From contig NZ_LNWY01000025.1 of assembly GCF_001681715.1 (NCBI RefSeq), positions 1-53,590 of the forward strand: a DNA stretch of 53,590 nt. Reading direction: 5' to 3'. The position numbers were made by a program, and so were the translations under genes. The notes below the pieces were generated by a model. That model was not told the origin of the DNA. It ran no database searches and saw only the letters and a list, made by a program, of their open reading frames with translations. The first letter of the stretch is position 1. The number at the start of each line of letters is the position of its first letter. Shown one piece after another: positions 1 to 8,323 of the stretch. The DNA comes from Tritonibacter mobilis (lineage in GTDB: Bacteria; Pseudomonadota; Alphaproteobacteria; Rhodobacterales; Rhodobacteraceae).

Positions 1-15
1 TTTTGTCAACACGTC

Positions 16-1014
16 CTAGGTGGTTTCACCCGAGTATTGCGGCCCCGGATGAAGGCAAGCTGTAGCATGTGCGCCAGTATTGGGCTGTGGCACGATCTGC
101 GCGCAGTCGTCTTGAGCACGCGGGCACCGACCACGGAAGACACAGCCGGAGGGCGGGTTCATCGGGGACGGCATGTCACCTACCATCGGCATGATGCGCT
201 TTGCTCGCTCCGCCACCGGATCAGGGATTGGCACCGCCGAAAGAAGCGCCTGTGTGTAGGGATGTTGCGGATCATTGTAGAGTTCAGCTTTTGGCGCCTT
301 CTCCATAATCCGTCCCAGATACAGCACCATAACCTCGTCAGAGATGTTTTTAACCACACTCAAATCGTGGGCGATAAAGATCATCGCCAACCCCAAATCA
401 CGCTGCAATTCCTTCAAAAGCTCAATCACTTGTGCCTGAATTGAAACATCCAGCGCCGAGACGGGTTCATCACAGATCAAGAGTTTTGGTTCAACGATAA
501 GCGCACGGGCAATACCGATACGCTGACATTGGCCACCGGAAAACTCATGCGGGTAGCGGTTGATCATCTGCGGCAACAATCCCACCCGCTCCATCATCTG
601 CGCAACACGTTTGCGGCGTTCCTTGGCCGGAATATCTGGGCGGTGCGTCGCAAGTGGTTCGGCAATGATTTGCCCGAGTGTCATACGAGGGTTCAGCGAG
701 GCCAGCGGGTCCTGAAACACCATTTGGATTTCAGAGCGGTATGGTTTCATCCGGCGTGGACTGAGCGACAGAAGGTCGGTTTCACCACGCCACGTCACCT
801 GCCCCGTGGCCGGTACCATCTGGATCAGACCCCGCGCCATTGTAGACTTGCCGCTGCCAGACTCGCCGACAACACCGAGCGTTTTGCCCGCCTCCAGATC
901 GAAATCCACACCGTTGACCGCGTGCAGATAGCGCGGTTTGGTCCAAGGCATGTCGCCGGGGCGCACGAGCTGAAATTTGATATCCAATTTGCGGACGGAG
1001 AGAAGTGGACTCAT
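16..1014 (-). CDS. oppF: Oligopeptide ABC transporter ATPase (OppF/DppF-like)
   Basis: Second nucleotide-binding subunit of the peptide importer; it hydrolyses ATP at the cytoplasmic face to drive uptake. At 332 aa it has the usual length. Walker A GESGSGKST lies at about residues 50-58, the signature FSGGQ at 158-162 and Walker B ending CDEP at 181-184. The C-terminal oligopeptide/dipeptide extension has the HPY motif (251-253) and cysteines at about 291, 297, 304 and 320, a pattern typical of Opp/Dpp ATPases. The start overlaps the oppD stop by 4 bases, so it is the last gene of oppABCDF. No terminator is visible in the 15 bases left in the window. Confidence 0.93.
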   Translation of the reverse strand: MSPLLSVRKLDIKFQLVRPGDMPWTKPRYLHAVNGVDFDLEAGKTLGVVGESGSGKSTMARGLIQMVPATGQVTWRGETDLLSLSPRRMKPYRSEIQMVFQDPLASLNPRMTLGQIIAEPLATHRPDIPAKERRKRVAQMMERVGLLPQMINRYPHEFSGGQCQRIGIARALIVEPKLLICDEPVSALDVSIQAQVIELLKELQRDLGLAMIFIAHDLSVVKNISDEVMVLYLGRIMEKAPKAELYNDPQHPYTQALLSAVPIPDPVAERAKRIMPMVGDMPSPMNPPSGCVFRGRCPRAQDDCAQIVPQPNTGAHATACLHPGPQYSGETT

Positions 1015-1979
1015 GCGGCGACCTCCTCAACTGGGCGCTGGCATGCGCGCGCGCGGTCTTCGGCAAAAGCTGTTAGCGCGGGCATTACGCGGCAATCCTC
1101 CGCGGCAAAGCGACAGCGTGGGCGAAAGGGGCATCCTTCCGGCGGAGCGGCCATATTCGGCGGGTTGCCGGGGATTGCCTTCATTGCGGCGTCAGCATCA
1201 TCGACACGCGGCACTGCCGCCAACAATCCGCACGTATAAGGATGCGAGGGAGCCGCAAAAAGCGGCTCTGTGGGGCCCTGCTCCATCACGCGACCGCCAT
1301 ACATAACCAGCACACGTTCGCAAAACCCCGCGACCACCCCCAAATCGTGCGTAATCAGGATCGTCGCCATGCCAAAGTCTTTTTGCAAATCGCCCAATAG
1401 ATCCATGATCTGCGCCTGCACGGTCACGTCGAGCGCAGTTGTCGGTTCATCTGCGATCAAAATGTCAGGCTTGCACAAAAGTGACATGGCGATCATCACG
1501 CGCTGTCGCATGCCGCCTGAAAATTCATGCGGATAGAGCCGAACACGTTCCCTCGCTGCAGGGATTTTTACAGCATCCAACATGCGTATCGACTCTGCGA
1601 GCGCGTCTCGCTTTGACAGACCCTGATGCAATGTCAGAACTTCGGTCATCTGGTCAGATATCCGCATATAGGGGTTGAGCGACGTCATTGGATCTTGAAA
1701 GATCATCGCAACCCGCTCCGCTCGAATTTTATTGAGCACCTTGGGCTTTGCACCCAAGATCTCTTGCCCATCAAAACGTATGGAGCCTTCGGTACGTCCG
1801 TTGGGGGCGAGCAACCCCATAATAGAAAAGGCGGTTTGCGATTTGCCAGACCCGCTTTCACCGACGATGCCCAAGGTTTCACCACGGTCGATGGAAAGCG
1901 AGAGGTTATTGACCGCATGCACCGGTCCGTCTTCGCCGTCAAAAGTGACACAGAGATTGTTGATCTGCAAAAGCGACAT
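1011..1979 (-). CDS. oppD: Oligopeptide ABC transporter ATPase (OppD/DppD-like)
   Basis: First ATPase of the peptide importer, 322 aa. Walker A GESGSGKS is near residues 40-47, followed by FSGGMRQR, the Walker B region ADEPTTALD and the ITHDLGVV switch. The C-terminal Opp/Dpp extension carries a Cys-rich segment (GCPFRPRC). The start codon overlaps the oppC stop (TGATG arrangement) and the stop overlaps the oppF start, so the pair is translationally coupled and probably forms an OppD-OppF heterodimer. OppD and DppD cannot be separated from sequence alone; the operon context and the SBP favour an oligopeptide substrate. Confidence 0.93.
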   Translation of the reverse strand: MSLLQINNLCVTFDGEDGPVHAVNNLSLSIDRGETLGIVGESGSGKSQTAFSIMGLLAPNGRTEGSIRFDGQEILGAKPKVLNKIRAERVAMIFQDPMTSLNPYMRISDQMTEVLTLHQGLSKRDALAESIRMLDAVKIPAARERVRLYPHEFSGGMRQRVMIAMSLLCKPDILIADEPTTALDVTVQAQIMDLLGDLQKDFGMATILITHDLGVVAGFCERVLVMYGGRVMEQGPTEPLFAAPSHPYTCGLLAAVPRVDDADAAMKAIPGNPPNMAAPPEGCPFRPRCRFAAEDCRVMPALTAFAEDRARACQRPVEEVAA

Positions 1980-2893
1980 CAGCGATCCTTGGGGTCAAGT
2001 GCGTCTCGCAGCCCGTCACCCACAAAGAACAGGCCGAACAGCGTGAGACAGAAGAACAGAAGAGGAAAACCCAACTGCCAGGTGGTGCCATAAGCGATGG
2101 TCCCAGCCCCTTCGGAAATCAGAGCCCCCAAAGAGGTCAGGGGTTCCTGTACCCCAAGGCCGAGAAACGAAATGAAGCTCTCGGTCAGGATCATCAGCGG
2201 CACCAGCAGAGTGGCATATACCGCGATCACACCAAGCAGGTTTGGCACAATATGGCGCAGAATGATTACTGGTGCGGACACCCCCGTGGCACGGGCGGCC
2301 TCGACGAATTCTCGGCCCTTGATGGTCAACGTCTGGCCCCGCACGATGCGCGCCATTTCCATCCATGAGATCACACCTATGCCCGCGAATAGTATCGTAA
2401 TCGAGCGTCCGTACATGACCAAAAGCAGGATCAGCACAAACATGTAAGGCACCGCCATAAAGATATCGACGAGCCGCATCATGATGTTGTCTGTACGCCC
2501 GCCGACGTAACCTGCGATAGCCCCGTAAAGAGTACCAATGATGCAAGCGATCAGCGCACCGACCAGTCCAACCGCGAGACTGATTTGCGTTCCTTGTACC
2601 GTACGCGCAAAGAGATCCCGTCCCAGATCATCAGTGCCAAAATAGTGGCCACTTGCGAATGATGGCCCACCCAATTCGGCAACCTGCCCCATCACGTTAT
2701 AGTCGAGTTCCTCGTTCGACCACTGTGCGAAAAAATTTCCAAAGAGTGCGAAAACCACCACGAAACCGAGGATGGCGAGCCCCACAAGGGCCGCCTTGTT
2801 GCGAAAGAAACGCCGCCGTGCATCAGACCATGGGGATCGGCCTTTTCCAACGAGCGCATTGGCTTCGACGGCCTGTTCCGGTGTCATTGCCAT
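1979..2893 (-). CDS. oppC: Oligopeptide ABC transporter permease (OppC-like)
   Basis: Inner-membrane permease of the peptide importer, about 304 aa. It has an N-terminal cytoplasmic OppC-type segment, a first membrane helix after the RRFFRNKAAL stretch, then a periplasmic loop with the conserved FGTDDLGRDLFAR motif. The binding-protein-dependent permease domain follows, with an EAA-type loop (EAARATGVSAP). I place the start at 2893, directly after the oppB stop and preceded by AGGT at usable spacing, rather than at the longer upstream ATG, which would run into oppB. It pairs with OppB to form the translocation pore. Confidence 0.92.
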   Translation of the reverse strand: MAMTPEQAVEANALVGKGRSPWSDARRRFFRNKAALVGLAILGFVVVFALFGNFFAQWSNEELDYNVMGQVAELGGPSFASGHYFGTDDLGRDLFARTVQGTQISLAVGLVGALIACIIGTLYGAIAGYVGGRTDNIMMRLVDIFMAVPYMFVLILLLVMYGRSITILFAGIGVISWMEMARIVRGQTLTIKGREFVEAARATGVSAPVIILRHIVPNLLGVIAVYATLLVPLMILTESFISFLGLGVQEPLTSLGALISEGAGTIAYGTTWQLGFPLLFFCLTLFGLFFVGDGLRDALDPKDR

Positions 2894-2894
2894 G

Positions 2895-3812
2895 TTAATA
2901 CCTGATCTTTGGATCGATCCATCCATAAAGGATATCGACCACGAGGTTGAAGAAGATGGTCAGCGCCCCCATCAGGATCGTCACGCCCATCATGACTGCG
3001 TAATCGCGATTCAGGGCGCTATCGACAAAAGCCTTGCCGATGCCGCCGGTCGAAAAATAGATATCAACCACCACCGAGCCTGTGATCATCGCCACAAAGG
3101 CGGGACCAAGATAGGAAATGACAGGAAGCATCGCAGGCTTCAGCGCGTGACGCAAAATTACCTGACGTTCGGGCAGGCCTTTCGCACGCGCTGTACGGAT
3201 ATGGTTTGAGGTCAGCACCTCAAGCATGGATGAGCGCGTGATCCGCGCGATCGACGCCATGAAAGACGTTGAAAGCGCGATCACTGGCATGATCCAATAT
3301 TCGGGTCCCTGCCAGCCACCTCCCGGCAACCAACTGAGCCACAGTGTGAAGACCAGTACGAGGATTGGTGCCATCACGAAGTTGGGCAACACTTGCGCGC
3401 CGATGGAAACACCTACTGCGGCATAATCCAACAGAGAGTTGTGTCGCATGGCTGCTGCCACACCAAGGCTCGCGCCAACAATCACCGCAACAGCGAAGGA
3501 CAAAAGCCCATAGGTCAATGTGATCGGGAAGCCTTGCGCGATGATCTCGTTTACCGTGCGGTCTTTGTAGACAAAACTCGGGCCGAAATCGAATTCGCTG
3601 ACGATCCCCCAGACATAATTGACGATCTGCCTCCACAAGGGATCGTCGAGGCCGTATTTCGCATTTAGGTTGGCCAAGACCTGCGGCGGCAATTCCCGTT
3701 CCGATGTAAATGGCCCGCCGGGGGCGGAATGCATCAACACGAAGGAAATCACGATCAAAAGCAAAAGCGTCGGGATCGCAATAGCAAGACGCTTAAGGAT
3801 GTAAGTGAACAA
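2895..3812 (-). CDS. oppB: Oligopeptide ABC transporter permease (OppB-like), TTG start
   Basis: Inner-membrane permease of 305 aa that pairs with OppC. It begins MFTYILKRL, the classic OppB N-terminal helix, and continues with the APGGPF loop and a binding-protein-dependent permease domain with an EAA-like loop (RTARAKGLPE). The first codon is TTG. GGGAG lies 8 bases upstream, and no in-frame ATG fits the conserved N-terminus, so the TTG is probably the true start. It sits about 80 bases downstream of oppA across a strong hairpin (3854-3885). Confidence 0.92.
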   Translation of the reverse strand: MFTYILKRLAIAIPTLLLLIVISFVLMHSAPGGPFTSERELPPQVLANLNAKYGLDDPLWRQIVNYVWGIVSEFDFGPSFVYKDRTVNEIIAQGFPITLTYGLLSFAVAVIVGASLGVAAAMRHNSLLDYAAVGVSIGAQVLPNFVMAPILVLVFTLWLSWLPGGGWQGPEYWIMPVIALSTSFMASIARITRSSMLEVLTSNHIRTARAKGLPERQVILRHALKPAMLPVISYLGPAFVAMITGSVVVDIYFSTGGIGKAFVDSALNRDYAVMMGVTILMGALTIFFNLVVDILYGWIDPKIRY

Positions 3813-3853
3813 GACTGTCGCTCCCGGAACAAGTCGAGGTGGCTAGGTATAAA

Positions 3854-3885
3854 GGCGAGCGATCCACCAAAAAGGACCGCTCGCC
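3854..3885 (-). promoter_or_regulatory. Intercistronic hairpin between oppA and oppB
   Basis: GGCGAGCG (3854-3861) and CGCTCGCC (3878-3885) pair perfectly; an inner TCC/GGA pairing closes an A-rich loop. On the minus strand it lies just after the oppA stop and is followed by TTTATA, which is weak for a full terminator. The likely roles are partial termination or 3'-end protection, giving more binding protein than permease. This is an inference from position and structure. Confidence 0.6.
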
Positions 3886-3894
3886 CGAGTAGGA

Positions 3895-5511
3895 TTACTC
3901 CGCGACGCGGTATAGATCCTTACCATACCAGTTATTGTTCACATTGTTCTGCGGCAGACCTTTGATATCTTCGGCGATCATATCGACGTTGGCATAGTGA
4001 TAGATCGGGATAATCGGCATTTCTTCCGCCAGAATGCGTTCAGCGTCTTGATAGAGCGGCTGCGGATTTTCAGCGGTCTTGCTATCTTTCATGACCTTGT
4101 CATAGGCGTCGTTGAAAAACTCGCCGTTGTTGTGGCCAGAGTAAGAGGTCATCAAGTCCAGATAGGTCGACGCCTCATTGTAGTCTCCGCACCACGCATA
4201 ACGCGCCATGTCAAAGTCCTGATTATGCATCCGATCAGTGTGAACCTTCCACTCATAGTTATCGAGCGTGATGTTCACACCGATTTGCTTGAGCATTTGT
4301 GAGGCCGCGATGGCAATCTTCTTGTGGTCCTCGGACGTGTTGTACTGCAGCGTCAGATCAAGCGGATTGTCTGATCCATATCCAGCCTCTGCCATCAGGG
4401 CCTTGGCTTTTTCGAGACGTTGAGACTGATCCATCTCATCCGCCCATGCCAACTCCGGACGCTCAAAGTCGGCAATTGCCCAATGGGTCCAATTATATGA
4501 GGCCTTTTGCCCCCCCTGCAGAATGCGGTCGACGATAATGTCGCGGTCAATCGCATAGGCCAGCGCCTGACGAACCCGCACATCGCGCAAGGCTTCAGGA
4601 CCCTTTTCCCCCACATTCAGCACGTAGATGTAAGAACAATTATAAGGGGTCGAGACCGCTTGCTCAGGGTATTCTTTCTTTAGCCGCGGATATTGCCCAG
4701 CGGGAATATCAACCCGATCCAGCTCGCCCGCAAGGTAGCGTGTCAAGCCTTGGTTCACATCATTAATGGTCAATGCCGTGAGTGTTTCCATCACCACATT
4801 GTCAGCATCCCAATAGGTGTCGTTTTTCTCCATGACGACCCGTTCGCCCAGTTGATGCGCGGTCAGAGTATAGGCCCCGTTGCCCACCAGCGTTCCCGCA
4901 TCGGTCCAGTCATCCCCATGCTCTTCCACAACACTTTGTAGCACCGGGAAGGTTGATGCGTGGACGAGCATTTGGGGGAAATAGGGCAACGGTGTCGTGA
5001 TCTTGACCTCTAGGGTGTGGTCGTCCACTGCACGCACACCAAGTTCTTCGGGAGATTTGTCACCCGCGATCACCTCAGGTGCATTCTCAACCTGCATCAA
5101 TTCCATGTACCACGCGTACTCCGACGCGGTCGCAGGGTTGGCCAACCGACGCCAAGAATAAACAAAATCCGCAGCGGTCACTGGTTCGCCATTCGACCAC
5201 TTGGCATCTTTGCGCAGGTTGAATGTGTAGGTTTTACCATCCTCCGACACCTCGTGATCCAGTGCCACGCCGGGAACCAAGTCGCCGTTTCCGTCTTCGT
5301 TGTAGAGCCCTTCAAAGATGTTACGCAGAACATCAGAACCTTCGACATCGGTATTGATTTGCGGGTCCATCGACTTGATCGCATCCAAAAGCCAGAAGGT
5401 ATAGGACTGATCAGCGGCCAAAGTTACGCCCTCAGGCACATCCGCCGCATGCGCCTGCAACGCGAGGCCCAAGGCAAGTGCCGAGGACGCCAATGTTGTG
5501 CGAATTTTCAT
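3895..5511 (-). CDS. oppA: Periplasmic oligopeptide-binding protein (OppA/MppA-like)
   Basis: Extracytoplasmic family-5 solute-binding protein, about 538 aa, which captures peptides for OppBCDF. I place the start at 5511: GGAGAG lies just upstream, and a clean signal peptide follows (MKIRTTLASSALALGLALQA, cleavage near AHA-A). The mature protein shows the SBP_bac_5 features: FEGLY, the DFVYSWRRL segment, GNGAYTL, the DVRVRQALAYAIDR segment and the YAWCGDYNEAS region, in the same order as OppA/MppA. The longer ORF to 5607 adds an implausible charged N-terminus. First gene of the operon. Confidence 0.93.
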   Translation of the reverse strand: MKIRTTLASSALALGLALQAHAADVPEGVTLAADQSYTFWLLDAIKSMDPQINTDVEGSDVLRNIFEGLYNEDGNGDLVPGVALDHEVSEDGKTYTFNLRKDAKWSNGEPVTAADFVYSWRRLANPATASEYAWYMELMQVENAPEVIAGDKSPEELGVRAVDDHTLEVKITTPLPYFPQMLVHASTFPVLQSVVEEHGDDWTDAGTLVGNGAYTLTAHQLGERVVMEKNDTYWDADNVVMETLTALTINDVNQGLTRYLAGELDRVDIPAGQYPRLKKEYPEQAVSTPYNCSYIYVLNVGEKGPEALRDVRVRQALAYAIDRDIIVDRILQGGQKASYNWTHWAIADFERPELAWADEMDQSQRLEKAKALMAEAGYGSDNPLDLTLQYNTSEDHKKIAIAASQMLKQIGVNITLDNYEWKVHTDRMHNQDFDMARYAWCGDYNEASTYLDLMTSYSGHNNGEFFNDAYDKVMKDSKTAENPQPLYQDAERILAEEMPIIPIYHYANVDMIAEDIKGLPQNNVNNNWYGKDLYRVAE

Positions 5512-5970
5512 GATGACTCTCCGTCTGTTGGTAGCTTTTCTCGTTATGATTGAAGTCATCCAATCTGAATCTGTATTCAGTTGCAAGAGGGTGCCTTGCG
5601 TCATCAACAGAGAGCAATTTTGCGCCGATGGAAGAACGGGCGGTGTGCAAAGGAAAGGAATATGAGGCTTGGCTGGGCCCTCCGCATTTTTCCTAATCGG
5701 TCATAAATCGATTGCCCGCCATCACACGTGTACCGCCATTTGGCAGCCTGCGGATACGGCACGGGGTCAGGGGAATAGACCTGCGGCTTTTGATGATGTC
5801 ACACGCCTGACAACTGCTCGCGAACCCACGGGCGTTCAGGTATTTGGCCTTAGATGACAACGCCCCGTGTTGCGATGTGGATGGATGGCACAAATAGGTA
5901 TCAAGCGGCGACCCATCACGGCCAACAGCGCATAGATCACCCGCGCCCCTATCAGAACAAATCTACGAAC
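5512..5970. other. Gene-free stretch between the opp and sugar operons
   Basis: About 460 bases with no convincing coding frame; open frames here lack start signals and family motifs. The oppA promoter should lie in the part next to 5511. I see no strong T-tailed hairpin to end the sugar operon on the 5970 side. Confidence 0.5.
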
Positions 5971-6825
5971 TCAGCACCGTACAGCATGTTCCGGAACACC
6001 TGATTGCTCCACGGGAACTTGATAAACACAGCCCTGAGATGGATTTGGGTTGGCAATTCCCTCAAAGGCCGTCGTTACAAAAAGTGTCTGCATATTCGGC
6101 CCACCAAACGCAGGACAAGAAGAATGCAACCCTGCCACTTCAATGATCCGGTCAACTTCTCCGTCTTGAGAATACCGAACTACCCTACCCGCACCCCATT
6201 GCGCATTCCAAAGGCCACCTTGTGCATCAACCACCGAACCGTCTGGGTTAAAACCTTCGGATCCGGGATCAGCAAAGGCGCCGGGTTCCCCTTTGGGCCA
6301 CCCTTCATGGTCAAGCGGTTGCTTCAAAATCCGCCCCTGCTGCGTATCTGCAAAATACGCAGTGCTTCCATCCGGAGAAAAGCAGATCGAATTGGGGATC
6401 GACAGGCCCGACCAGAGATTTCGCAACTCGCCACGATAATACCGGTAAATCGCGCCGTATCCGGCTTCTGCGCGCTTTCCCATGGTGCCGATCCAGAACC
6501 CGCCTTTTGGGTCGGCGCGACCATCGTTTGATCTGGTATCAGGATTGTTGGCTTCAAGTTCACAAATCAAATCGCGATGACCTGTGCCAATATCAAATCT
6601 CCACAGCCCAGTCTCCGAGGCGATAAGCAATGTGTCTTTATCAATCCAACCCGCGGCAGAGTGGCATTCGCTGAATTGCCATTCCAAGGCCTGACCGTTG
6701 ACACGGGACAAGAGTCTATGGCCAAGAATATCAAACCAGAACAAGTGCTTGCGCAAAGGGTGCCACAACGGGCCTTCCCCCAATTCGCAGGCGCGCTCAT
6801 CAAATACTGTCGCAATATCTGTCAT
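5971..6825 (-). CDS. SMP-30/gluconolactonase family sugar lactonase
   Basis: Predicted cytoplasmic metal-dependent lactonase, 284 aa, that opens the aldono-lactone made by the sugar dehydrogenase (D-galactono- and/or L-arabinono-lactone). The six-bladed propeller family signature is complete: GEGPLW with Glu17, RSNDGRADPKGGFWIGT with Arg98/Asn100, PNSICFSPDG with Asn145, and FNPDGSVVDAQGGLW with Asp195. These correspond to the metal and substrate ligands of SMP-30. The start overlaps the dgoA stop by 4 bases; it is the last gene of the operon. Exact lactone preference cannot be read from sequence. Confidence 0.9.
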   Translation of the reverse strand: MTDIATVFDERACELGEGPLWHPLRKHLFWFDILGHRLLSRVNGQALEWQFSECHSAAGWIDKDTLLIASETGLWRFDIGTGHRDLICELEANNPDTRSNDGRADPKGGFWIGTMGKRAEAGYGAIYRYYRGELRNLWSGLSIPNSICFSPDGSTAYFADTQQGRILKQPLDHEGWPKGEPGAFADPGSEGFNPDGSVVDAQGGLWNAQWGAGRVVRYSQDGEVDRIIEVAGLHSSCPAFGGPNMQTLFVTTAFEGIANPNPSQGCVYQVPVEQSGVPEHAVRC

Positions 6826-7427
6826 GGTCGGGCCTCGTCGTAGCTCGCCGCAAATGCGGCGGCTTTGTCTGCTACGATTTGAGCCGTATCCCCCGGCTTA
6901 AAAAGTGCACTCCCAACGCCGACGCCATTGGCCCCAGCCGCAAACCAGTGCCCCAATGTTGTTGGTGAAACGCCACCGACCGCCCAGCAGGGCACTTCAG
7001 ATGGTAAAACTGCACGGACAGCCTTTAGTCCGGTCGGCCCGATAACCTCACCCGGGAAGAACTTTAGCGCATCTGCACCACTGGCCAGAGCCGTGAAAGA
7101 CTCAGAAGGCGTCATCACCCCCGGATAGGATGTAAGCCCAATCTGCTTGGTCGCGCGAATAACATCTGGGTTTACGTTCGGCGAAACCACAAAGCGCCCG
7201 CCTGCCGCGGCGACCTCGCCCACCTGTGTAGATGTCAGCACTGTTCCGGCTCCAATACTGGCCCGTACTCCGTGTGCTTGAACCATGCGGCTGATAGAGG
7301 AGAGAGGATCGGGAGAATTTAGCGGCACCTCAATGATGGTAATGCCTGAATCGATCAGGGCCCCGCAAATTGCAACGGCTTCATCCGGGGTGACGCCGCG
7401 CAGTATCGCCATAATGTTTCGGATCAC
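6822..7427 (-). CDS. dgoA: 2-dehydro-3-deoxy-6-phosphogalactonate aldolase
   Basis: Class I KDPG/KDPGal aldolase, 201 aa, splitting 2-keto-3-deoxy-6-phosphogalactonate into pyruvate and glyceraldehyde 3-phosphate, the last step of the De Ley-Doudoroff galactose pathway. Glu33 in IIEVPLNSP and the Schiff-base Lys122 in ADALKFFPGE are in place, and the spacing matches DgoA. The VPLNSP motif, in place of the VTLRTP form common in Eda, and the adjacent kinase favour the galactose rather than the glucose enzyme. The start overlaps the dgoK stop by 4 bases. Confidence 0.92.
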   Translation of the reverse strand: MIRNIMAILRGVTPDEAVAICGALIDSGITIIEVPLNSPDPLSSISRMVQAHGVRASIGAGTVLTSTQVGEVAAAGGRFVVSPNVNPDVIRATKQIGLTSYPGVMTPSESFTALASGADALKFFPGEVIGPTGLKAVRAVLPSEVPCWAVGGVSPTTLGHWFAAGANGVGVGSALFKPGDTAQIVADKAAAFAASYDEARP

Positions 7428-8323
7428 ACATCTTCTCCTTTTAGCGCAGACCGTGCAGCGATGAGACCTGCGAGGGTCATGTCCTCAGTTTCGGCGTGGC
7501 GGACCTCGGGCGCAAGTCGGCCCAGAGAAGCATATAGCTCCCTTGTCCGTTTCTCGCCCACTAGAATTACAGGGTTTTGTTCCCAGAACGAACGCGCCCC
7601 AGCGAGTTCCAAACCTATCAACACTCCTGATAAGCGCGCCCGCGTTTCCCCGCGACCTGTTGTGGCGAGCAAATTCTGCGCTCTCAAACCAAAGAGCGCC
7701 GCGCTGGTGTCTTCAGGGGTGGCTAAACCCTGTGACACGGCGTCGGTAAACGCGGCATTGTCCCAATCACCGTCGAGGCTCTGCCGTAGGATCGAGTGTT
7801 GCGTGAGAATGGCAAACAACTCTCCAGTCATAAACGTCCTGAACTCAAGGACCGCGCCACCTGCGACGCGCACCCATTTTGTATGCGTACCGGGCAAGCA
7901 GATTACGCCGTCAAACTCCGGATTTCGGGCGAGAACACCAGCTATCTGAGTTTCTTCGCCCCGCATCACATCCGGCGGGTTTGTTTGTGACAAGCCCGGC
8001 AAGATGCGCACATCTATGCGACTATCATTCGTGATAACCCGCGATACGGTCCCGTTTTGCGGGGCCGCGGGAACCGAAACATAACCTGCCTCCCGCCAGC
8101 CGCCTCGCGCCCCAGCCATACCGCAAACCAAAACCGGAGTTGGGCGGTCTGGCAGCAAGTCTTCGACAAGCGACAGAAAGCTCTCCTCAAATTGGTCCTC
8201 TCGCAGACGACCCATCCCGTGATCCGATTTACGCCGTTCCAGAACAGTGTCATCGGCGCGCATTGCCCAAATCCGAAGGTTGGATGTCCCCCAATCAACC
8301 GCGATCCAATCTGGTGCTGTCAT
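7424..8323 (-). CDS. dgoK: 2-dehydro-3-deoxygalactonokinase
   Basis: Phosphorylates 2-keto-3-deoxygalactonate at O6 with ATP, giving the substrate for DgoA. It has 299 aa, normal for the DgoK family. The N-terminal phosphate-binding element IAVDWGTSNLRIW, the CGMAGARGGW segment, the LPGTHTKWV motif and the conserved FMTGELFAIL segment are all present. It overlaps both neighbours by 4 bases (ALDH upstream, dgoA downstream), so the three proteins are probably made in a fixed ratio. Because it acts only on the six-carbon branch, it is strong evidence that the operon handles galactose. Confidence 0.93.
   Translation of the reverse strand: MTAPDWIAVDWGTSNLRIWAMRADDTVLERRKSDHGMGRLREDQFEESFLSLVEDLLPDRPTPVLVCGMAGARGGWREAGYVSVPAAPQNGTVSRVITNDSRIDVRILPGLSQTNPPDVMRGEETQIAGVLARNPEFDGVICLPGTHTKWVRVAGGAVLEFRTFMTGELFAILTQHSILRQSLDGDWDNAAFTDAVSQGLATPEDTSAALFGLRAQNLLATTGRGETRARLSGVLIGLELAGARSFWEQNPVILVGEKRTRELYASLGRLAPEVRHAETEDMTLAGLIAARSALKGEDV

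Noticed and set aside
529-1239. Long plus-strand open frame opposite oppF/oppD
   Set aside because: Arg/His-rich antisense shadow of two clear ABC ATPase genes; no motif or start signal.
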